64,000 nt of DNA from an uncultured Verrucomicrobiales bacterium (GTDB lineage: Bacteria > Verrucomicrobiota > Verrucomicrobiia > Verrucomicrobiales > DEV007), in assembly GCA_943789025.1 (NCBI GenBank), contig CALSSN010000010.1:1-64000 (forward strand), in the 5' to 3' direction. Shown here piece after piece: positions 19,928 to 29,979 of this stretch; the stretch's first letter is position 1, and every line of letters begins with the position of its first letter. The position numbers and the translations under genes were made by a program. The notes beneath the pieces are model-generated. The model was not told where the DNA came from and did not search any database. It worked only from the letters and a program-made list of their open reading frames with translations.

Positions 19928-20884
19928 ATGATCAGCGTTCAGAACCTCACCAAACGATTCGGCACCAAGCTTGCCGTCAACGATATCTCATTCCAGGTCG
20001 GAGTAGGCGAGGTCTTGGGATTTCTCGGTCCCAATGGCGCCGGAAAGTCGACCACGATGCGGATGATCACCGGTTATTTCGAGCCGACCGCTGGCCATGT
20101 GAGTATTGATGGCATCAACATGAGCGACGAGCCGAGCAGGGCGAAGGAGAAGATCGGCTATCTTCCGGAGAACGCTCCTCTCTACGACGACATGACGGTT
20201 TTGAGTTTCCTCAAGTTTGCCGCAGACCTCCGGGGTCTCTCCGGATCCGCAAAAACTACTGCTGTCGACAAGGCATTGGAAACCTGCTTCCTCAAACCAG
20301 TCCGTAACCAGAGTATCGATACCCTTTCGAAAGGCTACCGCCACCGGACCTGTCTCGCCCAGTCCATTATTCATGATCCCGAGATTCTTATTCTCGACGA
20401 ACCCACTGATGGGCTCGACCCGAACCAGAAAGCGGAAGTTCGTAATCTTATCCGTCGCTTGGGTGAGACCCGCACCATCATATTCTCAACCCATATCCTC
20501 GAGGAGGTGGAGGCGGCCTGCACCAGAGCCATCATCATCGACAAGGGGAAGATCGTCGCCGACGGCACTCCCGAGGAGCTGAAGACAAAAGCAGTGGATG
20601 CGGGTGCCATCGAAGTTCGTATCGACGCTCCCTCATCTGCCGCCGCTGTCGAAGCGGAACTCGGCAAACTCGCCTCGGCAAAAAGGGTCTCCAGCAAGAA
20701 CCTGGGAGAAGAGGGCGGGGCCTTCACCGGTTGTGTCATCCCGAAAGGAAAAGAAAAGGCCGGAAAGCTCGCAAGCGAGATTTTTGAGCTCTGCATGTCT
20801 AAGGGTTTTAGCCTCACAGAACTGCACCAGAATCCGGGGCGACTTGATGACGTCTTTCGTGCCATCACCCGGACAGGTGAATAA
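19928..20884 (+). CDS. ABC transporter ATP-binding protein (GldA-like)
   Basis: LGFLGPNGAGKSTTMRMITGYFEPTAG, LSKGYRHRTCLAQSIIHDPEILILDEPTDGLDPNQ. Confidence 0.92.
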   Translation: MISVQNLTKRFGTKLAVNDISFQVGVGEVLGFLGPNGAGKSTTMRMITGYFEPTAGHVSIDGINMSDEPSRAKEKIGYLPENAPLYDDMTVLSFLKFAADLRGLSGSAKTTAVDKALETCFLKPVRNQSIDTLSKGYRHRTCLAQSIIHDPEILILDEPTDGLDPNQKAEVRNLIRRLGETRTIIFSTHILEEVEAACTRAIIIDKGKIVADGTPEELKTKAVDAGAIEVRIDAPSSAAAVEAELGKLASAKRVSSKNLGEEGGAFTGCVIPKGKEKAGKLASEIFELCMSKGFSLTELHQNPGRLDDVFRAITRTGE

Positions 20885-20952
20885 CCCGCGACCTTGAGCA
20901 GCCCGCCACTGAGGCGAATTACCTTTTCAAAACCTATCCGTCCCACTCAGTC

Positions 20953-21699
20953 ATGGAAATCGCAGTCCGAAATATCAAAGCCGTTACCAAGCGCGAACTC
21001 GTTGCCTACTTCACTTCACCCATCGCCTACGTCATCATCGTCATTTTTCTTCTCGTTTCGACTGGCTTCTCATTCTGGGTCGGTGATCTCTGGGATTTTG
21101 GCGATGCTTCGCTCACATGGACCTTTTTCTTTTTTCTGCCGTGGTTTTTTGTCGTTCTTGCCCCGGCCGTGGGCATGCGCCTCTGGGCTGACGAGCACCG
21201 TCAAGGTACGATCGAACTCATGCTTACGATGCCTATTCACCCGTGGCATGCCATTGTAGGCAAGTTCCTAGCCTCCAGCGTGGTATGGGCGATTGCTCTG
21301 CTGCTCACGTGGCCGATTGTCTGGACGGTTCAGTATCTTGGTGACCCTGACATGGGTCCGATTCTTAGTGGGTATCTCGGCGCGTTCCTCTTCGCTTCTT
21401 CCTGTGTCGCCATCAGCATGGCAATCTCAGCTTTCACCCGAAGTCAGATTACCTGCCTTCTCATCTCCGTCGCAGTTTGCCTCGGTCTCACTCTTCTCGG
21501 ATACCCTCAGATCGTTGATCAGTTCATGAAGATGCTGCCGGCCAACGTCGTCGACGGGATCGCGGACCTCAGCCTGATGTCTCACTTTCTCGACATGACC
21601 AAAGGGGTGCTCGTGTTTCGGGACATTCTTTATTTCCTGAGCGTTATCGTGGTCTCGCTCTTGGTTACCAACATCGCAATCCGGGCCAAACGCGCCTGA
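20953..21699 (+). CDS. ABC transporter permease (GldF-like)
   Basis: ITKRELVAYFTSPIAYVIIVIFLLVSTGFSFWV; RLWADEHRQGTIELMLTMPIHPWHAIVGKF. Confidence 0.9.
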   Translation: MEIAVRNIKAVTKRELVAYFTSPIAYVIIVIFLLVSTGFSFWVGDLWDFGDASLTWTFFFFLPWFFVVLAPAVGMRLWADEHRQGTIELMLTMPIHPWHAIVGKFLASSVVWAIALLLTWPIVWTVQYLGDPDMGPILSGYLGAFLFASSCVAISMAISAFTRSQITCLLISVAVCLGLTLLGYPQIVDQFMKMLPANVVDGIADLSLMSHFLDMTKGVLVFRDILYFLSVIVVSLLVTNIAIRAKRA

Positions 21700-21767
21700 A
21701 GCTTTCCCGTGCAAGCGGCTTACTCCCTTCACTGCCCTTCTAACCACCCATTTTTCCAAGAAACATC

Positions 21768-23711
21768 ATGAGCCAGCACGCTGCCTCCGGAACTGCTAAA
21801 TCAACCAGCGCCGCTTTCGTTGCCTTTGCGGGAATCACGGTCGTCATCCTGATTGCCATCGTCCTCAACTACCTGGTTGGTGCGCTCGGCCTCTTCAACT
21901 TCCGGGTCGACCTGACCGAGGACCGTCTTTTCACGCTTTCCGAAGGCACAAAGAATATTCTCCAGAAAATTCCTGAGGATATTCCGGTCGCCATTCGGTT
22001 TTACGTCACCGAGGACTCGAGAACGGTCCCCCGCCCACTCAAAAATTATGCGCGAGACGTCGAGGATCTGCTCTATGAATTCAAGAAGGCATCAGGTGGC
22101 CGAGTGACCCTCGAGCGATTCGATCCGGAACCGGATACTGATGCCGAGGACTCCGCTGCGCTCGACCAGGTTCGTCCCCAGTCGATCAATCTCACCGACC
22201 AGATTTATTTCGGACTTGCCGTCCAATGTCTCGACCGCAAGGAGACGCTCGCTTTTCTCGACCCGTCGCGCGAGAGCCTGCTGGAATACGACATTGCCCG
22301 GGCGATCTCGCAGGTTACTGCCGAAGAGAAACCCGTGGTGGGCATTCTCTCGCCTCTGCCTATCTCCGGACCTGCCATGCAGCTGCCCCCCCAGCTCATG
22401 GGAGGTCAGCCGCAGCAGCAACCGTGGATCTTCCACAGCGAGCTTGCCCGTGACTACGAAGTGCGCAACATCGACTACACCAGCAACGCACCAATCGATG
22501 AAGCGGTCACGATTCTCTTTGTCGTCCACCCCACAGACGCCACGGAAGCTCTTCAGTATCGCATCGACCAGTATCTCATGCGCGGTGGGAAGGCCTTCGT
22601 CTTCCTTGATCCTCACAGTGTCACCGCGCGCTTCGCGTCGCCCCGGCCCAACCCGATGATGGGGCAACAAGGACCTCCCCCAGTCGGGCAGTCTTCCAGC
22701 CTTCCCACCCTGCTGGCCCACTGGGGTGTCGCCTTCGATCCTGAGCGCGTTCTCATCGACATGAATTACCGCACCCAGTTGCAGGGCGGAAGGAGGGCTG
22801 GAGGTGTCCTCTCGCTGACTTCTGAAGCACTCGCTGGCGAGGACCTTCTCACCAGCCGCCTAAGTGATGTTCTTCTTGTCTTTCCCGGTGCTTTCACCGG
22901 CGCCCCTGCCGAGGGGCTGCAGATGGACGTCCTTGTGAAGAGCTCTGGAAATTCTCAACTCGTCAATCGTTTCGATGCAGAGAACGACGACCAGAAGCTT
23001 CTCAGCAACTTCGTTGCCTCGAACACCGAACACCCTCTGGCCATCAGACTGCGGGGCAAATTTACTTCCGCTTTCAAGAGCGACCCCTCCATACCAGCCC
23101 CTGAAAAAGGTGAAGAAGAAGAGAAAGTTGAAAATAACCACCTCTCCGAGGCATCTGCGGAGTCGAGCATCATTCTCATCGCCGACACCGACTGGGCCTA
23201 TGACCAGTTCTCAGTGCAGGTCCAGAATTTCATGGGCATGCAGATGGCTCAACCGATCAACGACAACCTCAGCCTCGTCCTGAACGTTACCGAGCAGCTC
23301 GCTGGCGACCCGGAGCTGATCCGTGTGCGCTCCCGCTCCAGCTCGCGGCGACCATTCACTCGGATCAACGAGATGATGGCTCAGGCGGAGACCGCTTATT
23401 CAGCTGAGATCGCCAACCTTGAAAATGAGTTCCAGATGGCCCAGCGGAAGCTCAATGAACTCCAGACCCAGAAGGACCCATCGCAGCAGATGATTCTTTC
23501 ACCGGAGCAACAGGAAGAAATCGAAAAGCTTGAGTCGACCCGGGTGGAGACCTCCCGACGGCTTCGCGAGGTTCGAAAAGATCTCAACAAAGACATCGAT
23601 AAGCTGGAAGCACGCATCACTCTTGCCAATGTCCTTGCCATCCCCCTCGTTGTGGCTTGGATCGGTATCGCCCTCGCCGTCTACCGGAAAGTCCGCAACT
23701 CAGCCAAGTAA
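21768..23711 (+). CDS. Gld-family substrate-binding-like protein (GldG-like)
   Basis: NFRVDLTEDRLFTLSEGTKNILQKIPEDIPVAIRFYV..., coiled coil and C-terminal TM helix. Confidence 0.88.
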   Translation: MSQHAASGTAKSTSAAFVAFAGITVVILIAIVLNYLVGALGLFNFRVDLTEDRLFTLSEGTKNILQKIPEDIPVAIRFYVTEDSRTVPRPLKNYARDVEDLLYEFKKASGGRVTLERFDPEPDTDAEDSAALDQVRPQSINLTDQIYFGLAVQCLDRKETLAFLDPSRESLLEYDIARAISQVTAEEKPVVGILSPLPISGPAMQLPPQLMGGQPQQQPWIFHSELARDYEVRNIDYTSNAPIDEAVTILFVVHPTDATEALQYRIDQYLMRGGKAFVFLDPHSVTARFASPRPNPMMGQQGPPPVGQSSSLPTLLAHWGVAFDPERVLIDMNYRTQLQGGRRAGGVLSLTSEALAGEDLLTSRLSDVLLVFPGAFTGAPAEGLQMDVLVKSSGNSQLVNRFDAENDDQKLLSNFVASNTEHPLAIRLRGKFTSAFKSDPSIPAPEKGEEEEKVENNHLSEASAESSIILIADTDWAYDQFSVQVQNFMGMQMAQPINDNLSLVLNVTEQLAGDPELIRVRSRSSSRRPFTRINEMMAQAETAYSAEIANLENEFQMAQRKLNELQTQKDPSQQMILSPEQQEEIEKLESTRVETSRRLREVRKDLNKDIDKLEARITLANVLAIPLVVAWIGIALAVYRKVRNSAK

Positions 23712-23776
23712 ACCTGCAACCCTGTGACATCGTCGAAGAGCCCGCAGCGGCCATCCCAACGACCTTCAAAAAAGAG

Positions 23777-25283
23777 ATGAAGACGAAGCAACTCATCGCC
23801 TTGCTCATCACCCTCGGTATTCTCGGAGCCCTTGCCCTAGTTGTCCGGAGTCAGAAAGAAAGCCGAATCGGTGACCGGGGGACGTCTACGGCCTACCGTG
23901 ACCTCGTCTTCCCGAATCTCGACGTCAATGAGGTAGCACATGTCACCATCACGAAGCCTGAGGGGACGGTGCATCTCAGTCGAGGTGACTCTGGGTGGAC
24001 GCTCACGGAACGCGATGACTACCCCGCCGACTTCGGTAAGCTCCGCGCACTTATCCAGACTCTGGGAAGATTGAAAATCGCACAGGGGATGACTGTGCCG
24101 GAATCCGCTACCGGCCGTCTCGGTCTTCTTGACCCTACTCGTGCGGGTGCGGCGGATGCCACCACCACCACCACCAACAGCGCCGCCACCCGGGTCGACC
24201 TGCTTGGGAAAGAGGGGGATACGCCGATAGCCAGCCTCCTCATCGGGAACACCCCGAACTCAGGCGGCAGCACGGCAGGGAATGGAAAGATCGTCAAGGC
24301 GGTATCCGACGAAGGGATGGCCTGGATTGTCAGTGAAACTTTCAGCGAGGCGTCCTCGGATCCGAAGGACTGGATCAGCAAAGACTTCTTTGAAGTCGCC
24401 AAACTACGCGCAGTCGCTCTCATGGCTCCAGTGGTCGAAGATTCCTGGTCTGCCGCGCGGGAAAAAGAAGACGGCGACTTCCTCATCGATGATCCGGGAG
24501 TGGGCATGGAAAGTGACCCGTCGAAAGTCAGTGCCTTCAAATACCTCCTCACCTCACCGGGTTTTCAGGACCTTCTTACCAACGAGGAGGCTGCTGCTGT
24601 CGATTTTTCCAAGAATGCTTACAAGGCAAAACTGGTGACCTTCGACGGCTTCACTTATCACCTGGAAATTCTGCCCGAGAGCAGTGATGCTCCCGCCGCG
24701 GGGCAAGGTGCAAGAACAACGCCTTCCTACCTGCTCAAGGTCGATGTGACCGGCACATTTAACGAGAAGCGTGAGCCGGTGGACGGAGAGGGCGAAGAAG
24801 CCCGTAAAAACGCTGAGGAAGCCTTTGCCAGAGAGATCGAAGAGCTCAAGAAAAAGCTGGCCGACGAACAGCGGCTGAGAGGTCACATCTACAAGGTTTC
24901 CGAATATACTCTGAGCGCATTGATCAAGAAAAAGTCGGAATTGCTCAAGGCGACCCCGCAACCAGAACCGGCACCCGAGGCACTACCCGCGCCTGCTCCA
25001 CCGCAACCTGCGCAGGAAGAACCGCTTGCCGAAAAAGAAACCGCCAGAGCTTATCCATCTGAGGCTGAGGAAGCTGAGGAAGCTGAGGAGGAAGGCTGAG
25101 GAGGAAGCGGCTGAGGAGGAAGTGGCTGAGGAGAAGGCGGCGGCTGAAAACCCTGGAGGGGCGCCTGTCGAAGCTGCTGTGGACGATGGTGAGGCAGCTG
25201 CCACGAGCGCACCAAAGAATGGCAAGTCGGAAGAGCAGCCCCCTGCATCCGAGGCTGAGGCCGAGTCCATCAGCGACGAATAG
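23777..25283 (+). CDS. DUF4340-domain protein; acidic Glu/Ala-rich tail apparently split by a +1 frameshift at about 25096
   Basis: ORF 23657-25099 (MKTKQLIALLITLGILGALALVV...VNEVAHVTITKPEGTVHLSRGDSGWTLTERDDYPADFGKLRALIQTL) continues as AEEEAAEEEVAEEKAAAENPGG...SISDE* in an overlapping frame. Confidence 0.75.
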
Positions 25284-25336
25284 AAAAGGTGAGCGCGCGC
25301 TTGCCTGTGCCCTGAAGTAGCCGCTAGTCTGCTGCC

Positions 25337-26134
25337 ATGATGAGCTTTCGGGCATCCGTCCCCCGTGTGACAGGGGTTCTCCACCTCCTTCCTCTTCCGG
25401 GATCACCTCGCTGGAGAGGCGATCCGGAAGCCATTTCCGCCGCGGCCTGCCGTGATGCGGAAGCCTACATCGAGGGCGGCGCCGATGCCCTCATCCTTGA
25501 AAACTTTGGCGATGCTCCTTTCACTCGAAATCGAGTTGATCCCGAGGTTGTCGCCTCCATGGCGCGGGTCGCCGCGGCGCTCCTGCCGCTCCTCGGCAAT
25601 GTCCCGCTAGGCTTTAATGTTCTTCGCAATGACGCGCGATCCGCGCTGGGCCTCGCTGCCAGCTGTGGAGGAAGCTTCCTTCGATCCAACATTCTCACCG
25701 GCTCCGCCATCACAGACCAAGGCCTCATCGAGGGCGATGCCTACTCACTGCTGCGCGAGCGCCAGCGCCTTGGCATGGCGGAGAGCACGCAGATCTGGGC
25801 CGACATCCATGTCAAACACGCCGTGCCCTTAGGTGGCGGGTCGATCGCGGATGCCGCTCGTGACACCATCGGTCGGGGTGGAGCCGACGTGCTTATCGTC
25901 TCGGGCACCGCGACCGGGTCACCGGTGGATTTGGCCGTCCTCGCCGAGGTCCGAGAGGCTATCCCTGAGGCTCCCCTGCTCGTTGGAAGTGGTGCCGACG
26001 ACCAGAATGTCCGCGATCTTCTTCAGCACGCTGATGGGGTCATCGTTGGCACCTCTGCCAAAGAAGACGGCGTGTTGTCTGCTCCGGTCGATCCAAGCCG
26101 CGTGCGCAGGATCACCGAAGCGGCGGGAAATTAG
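25337..26134 (+). CDS. BtpA/SgcQ family protein
   Basis: GVLHLLPLPGSPRW...GGADALILENFGDAPF...LGFNVLRNDARSALGLA...VLIVSGTATGSPVDLAVLAEVREAIPEAPLLVGSG. Confidence 0.9.
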   Translation: MMSFRASVPRVTGVLHLLPLPGSPRWRGDPEAISAAACRDAEAYIEGGADALILENFGDAPFTRNRVDPEVVASMARVAAALLPLLGNVPLGFNVLRNDARSALGLAASCGGSFLRSNILTGSAITDQGLIEGDAYSLLRERQRLGMAESTQIWADIHVKHAVPLGGGSIADAARDTIGRGGADVLIVSGTATGSPVDLAVLAEVREAIPEAPLLVGSGADDQNVRDLLQHADGVIVGTSAKEDGVLSAPVDPSRVRRITEAAGN

Positions 26135-26361
26135 GGAAGGTCTGATCCATTGCTCCAGCCGCCACTTGGAATGGAATAGGATTGAAATCAGCATCGCTGC
26201 GCCCTGGGCTCACTGAAGAAGCCCTTCGGGTTGTTGCCCGCATCCGGTGTGGCTTTGTTGCTCGTTGGTTATGGATATGGATGTTCATCCACGTCCGCCT
26301 CGCGCCGTGCCACACAGAATCCGGACAACAATGACGGGCACCGCCATGAATCAGACCCTCC
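26135..26361. mobile_element. MITE-like element, copy A (227 bp)
   Basis: Ends GGAAGGTCTGATCCATTGC and (reverse complement) GGAGGGTCTGATTCATGGC; flanked by TTAG on both sides; full-length homologue in inverted orientation at 47076-47297. Confidence 0.85.
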
Positions 26362-26367
26362 TTAGGT

Positions 26368-26949
26368 TTACCCTTTGAAAACAAAAAACTTCCTGCAGGC
26401 GTAGTTCACGAGCACAGCCGTGACGAGGAGGCTGAATTGGGAAGCGACCGTGCTGATACCGAACCATTTGATCAACAAGGGACCAGCGGCAAGGCCCGCA
26501 ACAGCGGCGAAGAGCGACACCACGGAAAAGTAGAGGAATTCTTTCCACCTGGAATGACGTCCTCCTTCGAAGACAAAAGCGAGATTCGTGAAGTAAGCGA
26601 CAAAGTTTCCAACGACCCAACCGAGCATGTTCGCATAGGTGGAATTGCGTGCCCGCAGTGCATCCTCGATCGGTTTGCCATCGACCACCATCCCGTCCAT
26701 GGCAGGAAAAATCGTGTAGACCGAAGCCACCCAGATTCCCTGCGAAGCCACGGTAGCGATCACACCACAGAAGCCGTATTTGAGAAACTGGAGAACTGGG
26801 TGAGCATCCTTAGCTTTCACCGCACGGTAGATTGTCGGGAAGTCGTTTTCTCGGCAGAAACCCAACGCCTGCTTCAAAAGTTCGATCGGGGATAAGGTCA
26901 TGGCAGGGGAGGCTAGGTGGAAACCGAATAAGGTCAAGTCTCTCTGCAA
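26368..26949 (-). CDS. GtrA family membrane protein
   Basis: FLKYGFCGVIATVASQGIWVASVY...NMLGWVVGNFVAYFTNLAFVFEGGRHSRWKEFLYFSVV. Confidence 0.85.
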   Translation of the reverse strand: MQRDLTLFGFHLASPAMTLSPIELLKQALGFCRENDFPTIYRAVKAKDAHPVLQFLKYGFCGVIATVASQGIWVASVYTIFPAMDGMVVDGKPIEDALRARNSTYANMLGWVVGNFVAYFTNLAFVFEGGRHSRWKEFLYFSVVSLFAAVAGLAAGPLLIKWFGISTVASQFSLLVTAVLVNYACRKFFVFKG

Positions 26950-26973
26950 AAGATGGCTGTATCGGGCTCTAAC

Positions 26974-27912
26974 TCAGTAACCGACTCCTGCCTTCCACTT
27001 TTCGAGTTCTGCGGTAATCACTTTCTTCTTCATGCGAGAAGAAAGCTCCCAGACTACCGGCATTTCTGGATCCACCAATGGCATCAGCCGATCGAAGGCC
27101 ACCCCACCACTTGCTGTTCCGGGAACAAAGTGGTCACGGTGAGGCCATTGGACGTCGTGGAGGTGGCAGCCGATAAGATAAGGCTGCATCGATTTCAGCC
27201 ATTGAAAGTGGTCGCAATAACCGATATTTGCCCGTCTCTGGACGTGCCCGAAATCATGCCAGTAACCGATCGCAGGATTCTCCCCGAAGTGCTCTTGAAG
27301 TGATACCATCTCGCGCTCGCTGGGCACTTGCTCGAAGTGACTTCGGCTTTCCACAGCGAGCTGAACTCCATACTTTGAGGCCTCATCACTGAGCTCTTCC
27401 AGCACTGCAATTGCCCGTCGGTAAGCCGATCCAGCCAGCTTCTCCCGCCTTGTGATCGACTCGAGTTTTTGTTTCACGAATGCACGTGAATGGATTTTCC
27501 CCTCTCTCATGAGCGCCTCAAGGTTCGGAGTCGTCGCTCGCATGGGAACCCTCCCCATATGGAGAACAAGATAGCTGCCACCGAGATCGTGGGCGGTCTG
27601 GAGCGACTGACGGGTCAGTTTGAGTGCCCGTTCACGTTCGCAACTCCGGTGGGAAGTAAACTCGTAGCAGTCCGGTGCGTCGACGAGCACTTCGACTGGT
27701 GATGGACAGAAATTATGAACGCCGGAGATCGCTACAATTTTTTCTTCTGTGGCACGCCGGAGCCCCGGAAGAAGTGTTATGGGCAGCCCGTGGCTTATTT
27801 CGACCGTGTCGAACCCCATCTCCAGAAGCTCGCGGATCATGGCGTAGCCGTCGGAATGACGCCTGCTGTTCCAGCATGTGGAGATCGAGATCATTGGATT
27901 GCTGCTTTTCAA
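26974..27912 (-). CDS. Sugar phosphate isomerase/epimerase-like TIM barrel protein
   Basis: MISISTCWNSRRHSDGYAMIRELLEMGFDTVEIS, GYWHDFGHVQRR, PYLIGCHLHDVQWPHRDHFVPGTASGGVAFDRLMPL. Confidence 0.8.
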   Translation of the reverse strand: MKSSNPMISISTCWNSRRHSDGYAMIRELLEMGFDTVEISHGLPITLLPGLRRATEEKIVAISGVHNFCPSPVEVLVDAPDCYEFTSHRSCERERALKLTRQSLQTAHDLGGSYLVLHMGRVPMRATTPNLEALMREGKIHSRAFVKQKLESITRREKLAGSAYRRAIAVLEELSDEASKYGVQLAVESRSHFEQVPSEREMVSLQEHFGENPAIGYWHDFGHVQRRANIGYCDHFQWLKSMQPYLIGCHLHDVQWPHRDHFVPGTASGGVAFDRLMPLVDPEMPVVWELSSRMKKKVITAELEKWKAGVGY

Positions 27913-28160
27913 TTACGCGGTTCCCATGCGCATTGCAAACCCCTCGGGAGGAGAGAGGTAGAATCGGCAGGCACTGGGGGCGGATTGCAATCAGAGAAAG
28001 ATATCGGGAGTCGCCCAGAAATCAGCAGACCCGAGAGGAGTCTGGTCGGTCTTCGGTTGAACCAGAAGCCGAACAAAGCCAGGTACCGCGTCAAGGATAA
28101 CCAAAGAGAAGGATCAGAGCAGGGAGGGCTTTCCTGGGCACACCATGTAAGCGGCGAAAC

Positions 28161-28622
28161 TTAAGCCCGGAGAAGGGTAATCCGCTTCTGCGGATTCCGC
28201 GAATTTTCGCTTTCTGTGGCGATCTCTGGATCCTCCCGATAGGCTTCATGGACGAGCCGACGGAAGTAGGCATTGAGCGGCCGCGTTCTCTGCGGTTTCC
28301 CGGAAAATCTGACTTTCTCCACGAGTTCTTCGATCTGTTTAAGAAACTTTTCTTCCTGCATCATCCGGTAGTGGCCTGCATCAACCCGGACACGCCCGAC
28401 ATGACCCAGACGCGCATGGAGCAACCGATTTACCAGATACTGGATATCGTCGAGACGCTCACCTCTCTTGCCGATGAGGAGCTCGGCTTCATTGGTAAAG
28501 ATCTGGAGGGTGACAACGTCGCCCTCCTGCTCGCGATCAATTTTGACCACAAATCCCAGCAGCCCGAGGAGGCCGTCCAGAATCTCCGATGCCACCTCGC
28601 CAATGTCAGACGTCTCATCCAC
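28161..28622 (-). CDS. Jag/KhpB-like KH-R3H RNA-binding protein
   Basis: LLIGKRGERLDDIQYLVNRLLHARLG (KH) and RPLNAYFRRLVHEAYREDPEIATESEN (R3H). Confidence 0.88.
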   Translation of the reverse strand: MDETSDIGEVASEILDGLLGLLGFVVKIDREQEGDVVTLQIFTNEAELLIGKRGERLDDIQYLVNRLLHARLGHVGRVRVDAGHYRMMQEEKFLKQIEELVEKVRFSGKPQRTRPLNAYFRRLVHEAYREDPEIATESENSRNPQKRITLLRA

Positions 28623-28727
28623 GGGGAAACTATCTACCAGAGCCCCGTCTGTGACAATCGTAAAGCATGCGGAATCGTTCAGGGGGAGAAAGAAAAGGGA
28701 GAAACGAGAATCGCAGCACTTGCGGCA

Positions 28728-29405
28728 TTACTCACCTTTTAGAAGCACGACAAAGAGGAGCTTTCCGCGCCTCCAAGCCGGCCCCTCGATAAAGAGAGGT
28801 GAATCCGGGCGCAGAATCACATCCGTCTTCATGATCACCTCTTTATCCTGCCAGAGCTGGAGCCCGAGGTTTACGCCGCCTCCCTTGACTGGCCCCTTCG
28901 AGTCAAGCTTGAGAAAGAGGTCTTTCGAGGGGACCAGCCACGACTCATATTGCTTGAAGACGCCTTGGGTGTGTTCGCCGAGGAAATAAAAATTTCGTCC
29001 TGTGAAGACCCTGCCAAGACGAGAGCGAAGATCCTTCTCCAACTCAGCGCCCAGAGACACCACGGGGAAAGATGGTCCCTTGGCAACATTCTTCTCTCCC
29101 TCGCTCAGACCTCCCTCGATTGCGTAAACCAGGCCTCCCCAGACCTCGGCGTCGGTTTCAGCCTTGGGTCCACCCCTCGCAGCGATGCCTTGCGCGCAGA
29201 GAAGAAAGGGCCAAAGAAAAAAGGCAGCCAGAAAAAAGGCGGGTAAGTGATAATTGTTTCGCTGCATAGGAGCCATGGCATTCAGAGGAGGGAAACGCAG
29301 GGAAAAAAGATTAGAAAAAATTCGGAGGCTGGCCTGGCACACCGCTGAGCATGGCGACGGAAATGCGACCGCCACGATCGCGGATTTCGACAGGAGTTCC
29401 GACAT
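28728..29405 (-). CDS. Hypothetical secreted protein; start probably 29267
   Basis: Signal-like MQRNNYHLPAFFLAAFFLWPFLLCAQ; no recognised domain. Confidence 0.5.
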   Translation of the reverse strand: MSELLSKSAIVAVAFPSPCSAVCQASLRIFSNLFSLRFPPLNAMAPMQRNNYHLPAFFLAAFFLWPFLLCAQGIAARGGPKAETDAEVWGGLVYAIEGGLSEGEKNVAKGPSFPVVSLGAELEKDLRSRLGRVFTGRNFYFLGEHTQGVFKQYESWLVPSKDLFLKLDSKGPVKGGGVNLGLQLWQDKEVIMKTDVILRPDSPLFIEGPAWRRGKLLFVVLLKGE

Positions 29406-29979
29406 GACTCGGCCGGTAACTGGCCGCAGAATGTCCCGCGATCTCCCGCTCGGAAGGAATTCGCGGCAGCCCAGTGAGGCGGATTACGGTGGCCTGCGCC
29501 GCATCGGAGAAAAAGGCATCCGCTTCGACGACGGCGGCTGGCGTGTAGGTCGTGCCCACGCTGGTTTGCCCCCCAGGACCAGCCCATGCCAGACCCCTCT
29601 CGCCAGTGTCCCGGTCCTGGAGTCCAAGCGCTACCGCGACCACCAACGAAGCCGCGGCGACCGCCCATGGAAAAGCAAACCATCGCATCCCGCGAGGCTC
29701 GGGCAGTTCCTTGCCTCGAGAGTTGGTCCGGTTTGCTTCCGCATATTGCTCCTCCTCAATCTGGTGCCGGATCCGAGTATTAAAAAAGTCTGGCGAAGGT
29801 GGCTCGAGATCGGCGGGAAACCCGCGCCGCATTTCGTCTCCAAGTTTTCGAAGAGACTCAAGCTCGGCTCGGAACATAGGATCAGTCTCGAGCAGTCTTT
29901 CGGCAGCAACTTTCTCGGGTTCATCGAGCTCACCATCGATGAGTTTGTGGAGGAGCAATGATTTTTCAGAGGGAGTCAT
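29311..29979 (-). CDS. Anti-sigma factor
   Basis: EKSLLLHKLIDGELDEPEKVAAERLLETDPMFRAELESL zinc-finger-less anti-sigma type N-terminus, single TM (FAFPWAVAAASLVVAVALGL); overlaps the ECF gene. Confidence 0.75.
   Translation of the reverse strand: MTPSEKSLLLHKLIDGELDEPEKVAAERLLETDPMFRAELESLRKLGDEMRRGFPADLEPPSPDFFNTRIRHQIEEEQYAEANRTNSRGKELPEPRGMRWFAFPWAVAAASLVVAVALGLQDRDTGERGLAWAGPGGQTSVGTTYTPAAVVEADAFFSDAAQATVIRLTGLPRIPSEREIAGHSAASYRPSHVGTPVEIRDRGGRISVAMLSGVPGQPPNFF

Noticed and set aside
24155-24180. ACC trinucleotide tract in the DUF4340 gene.
   Set aside because: In frame (poly-Thr linker), no evidence of variability; ordinary low-complexity coding sequence.
27913-28160. Intergenic region next to the Jag/KhpB gene checked for yidC/yidD/rnpA remnants.
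   Set aside because: No recognisable motif in any frame.
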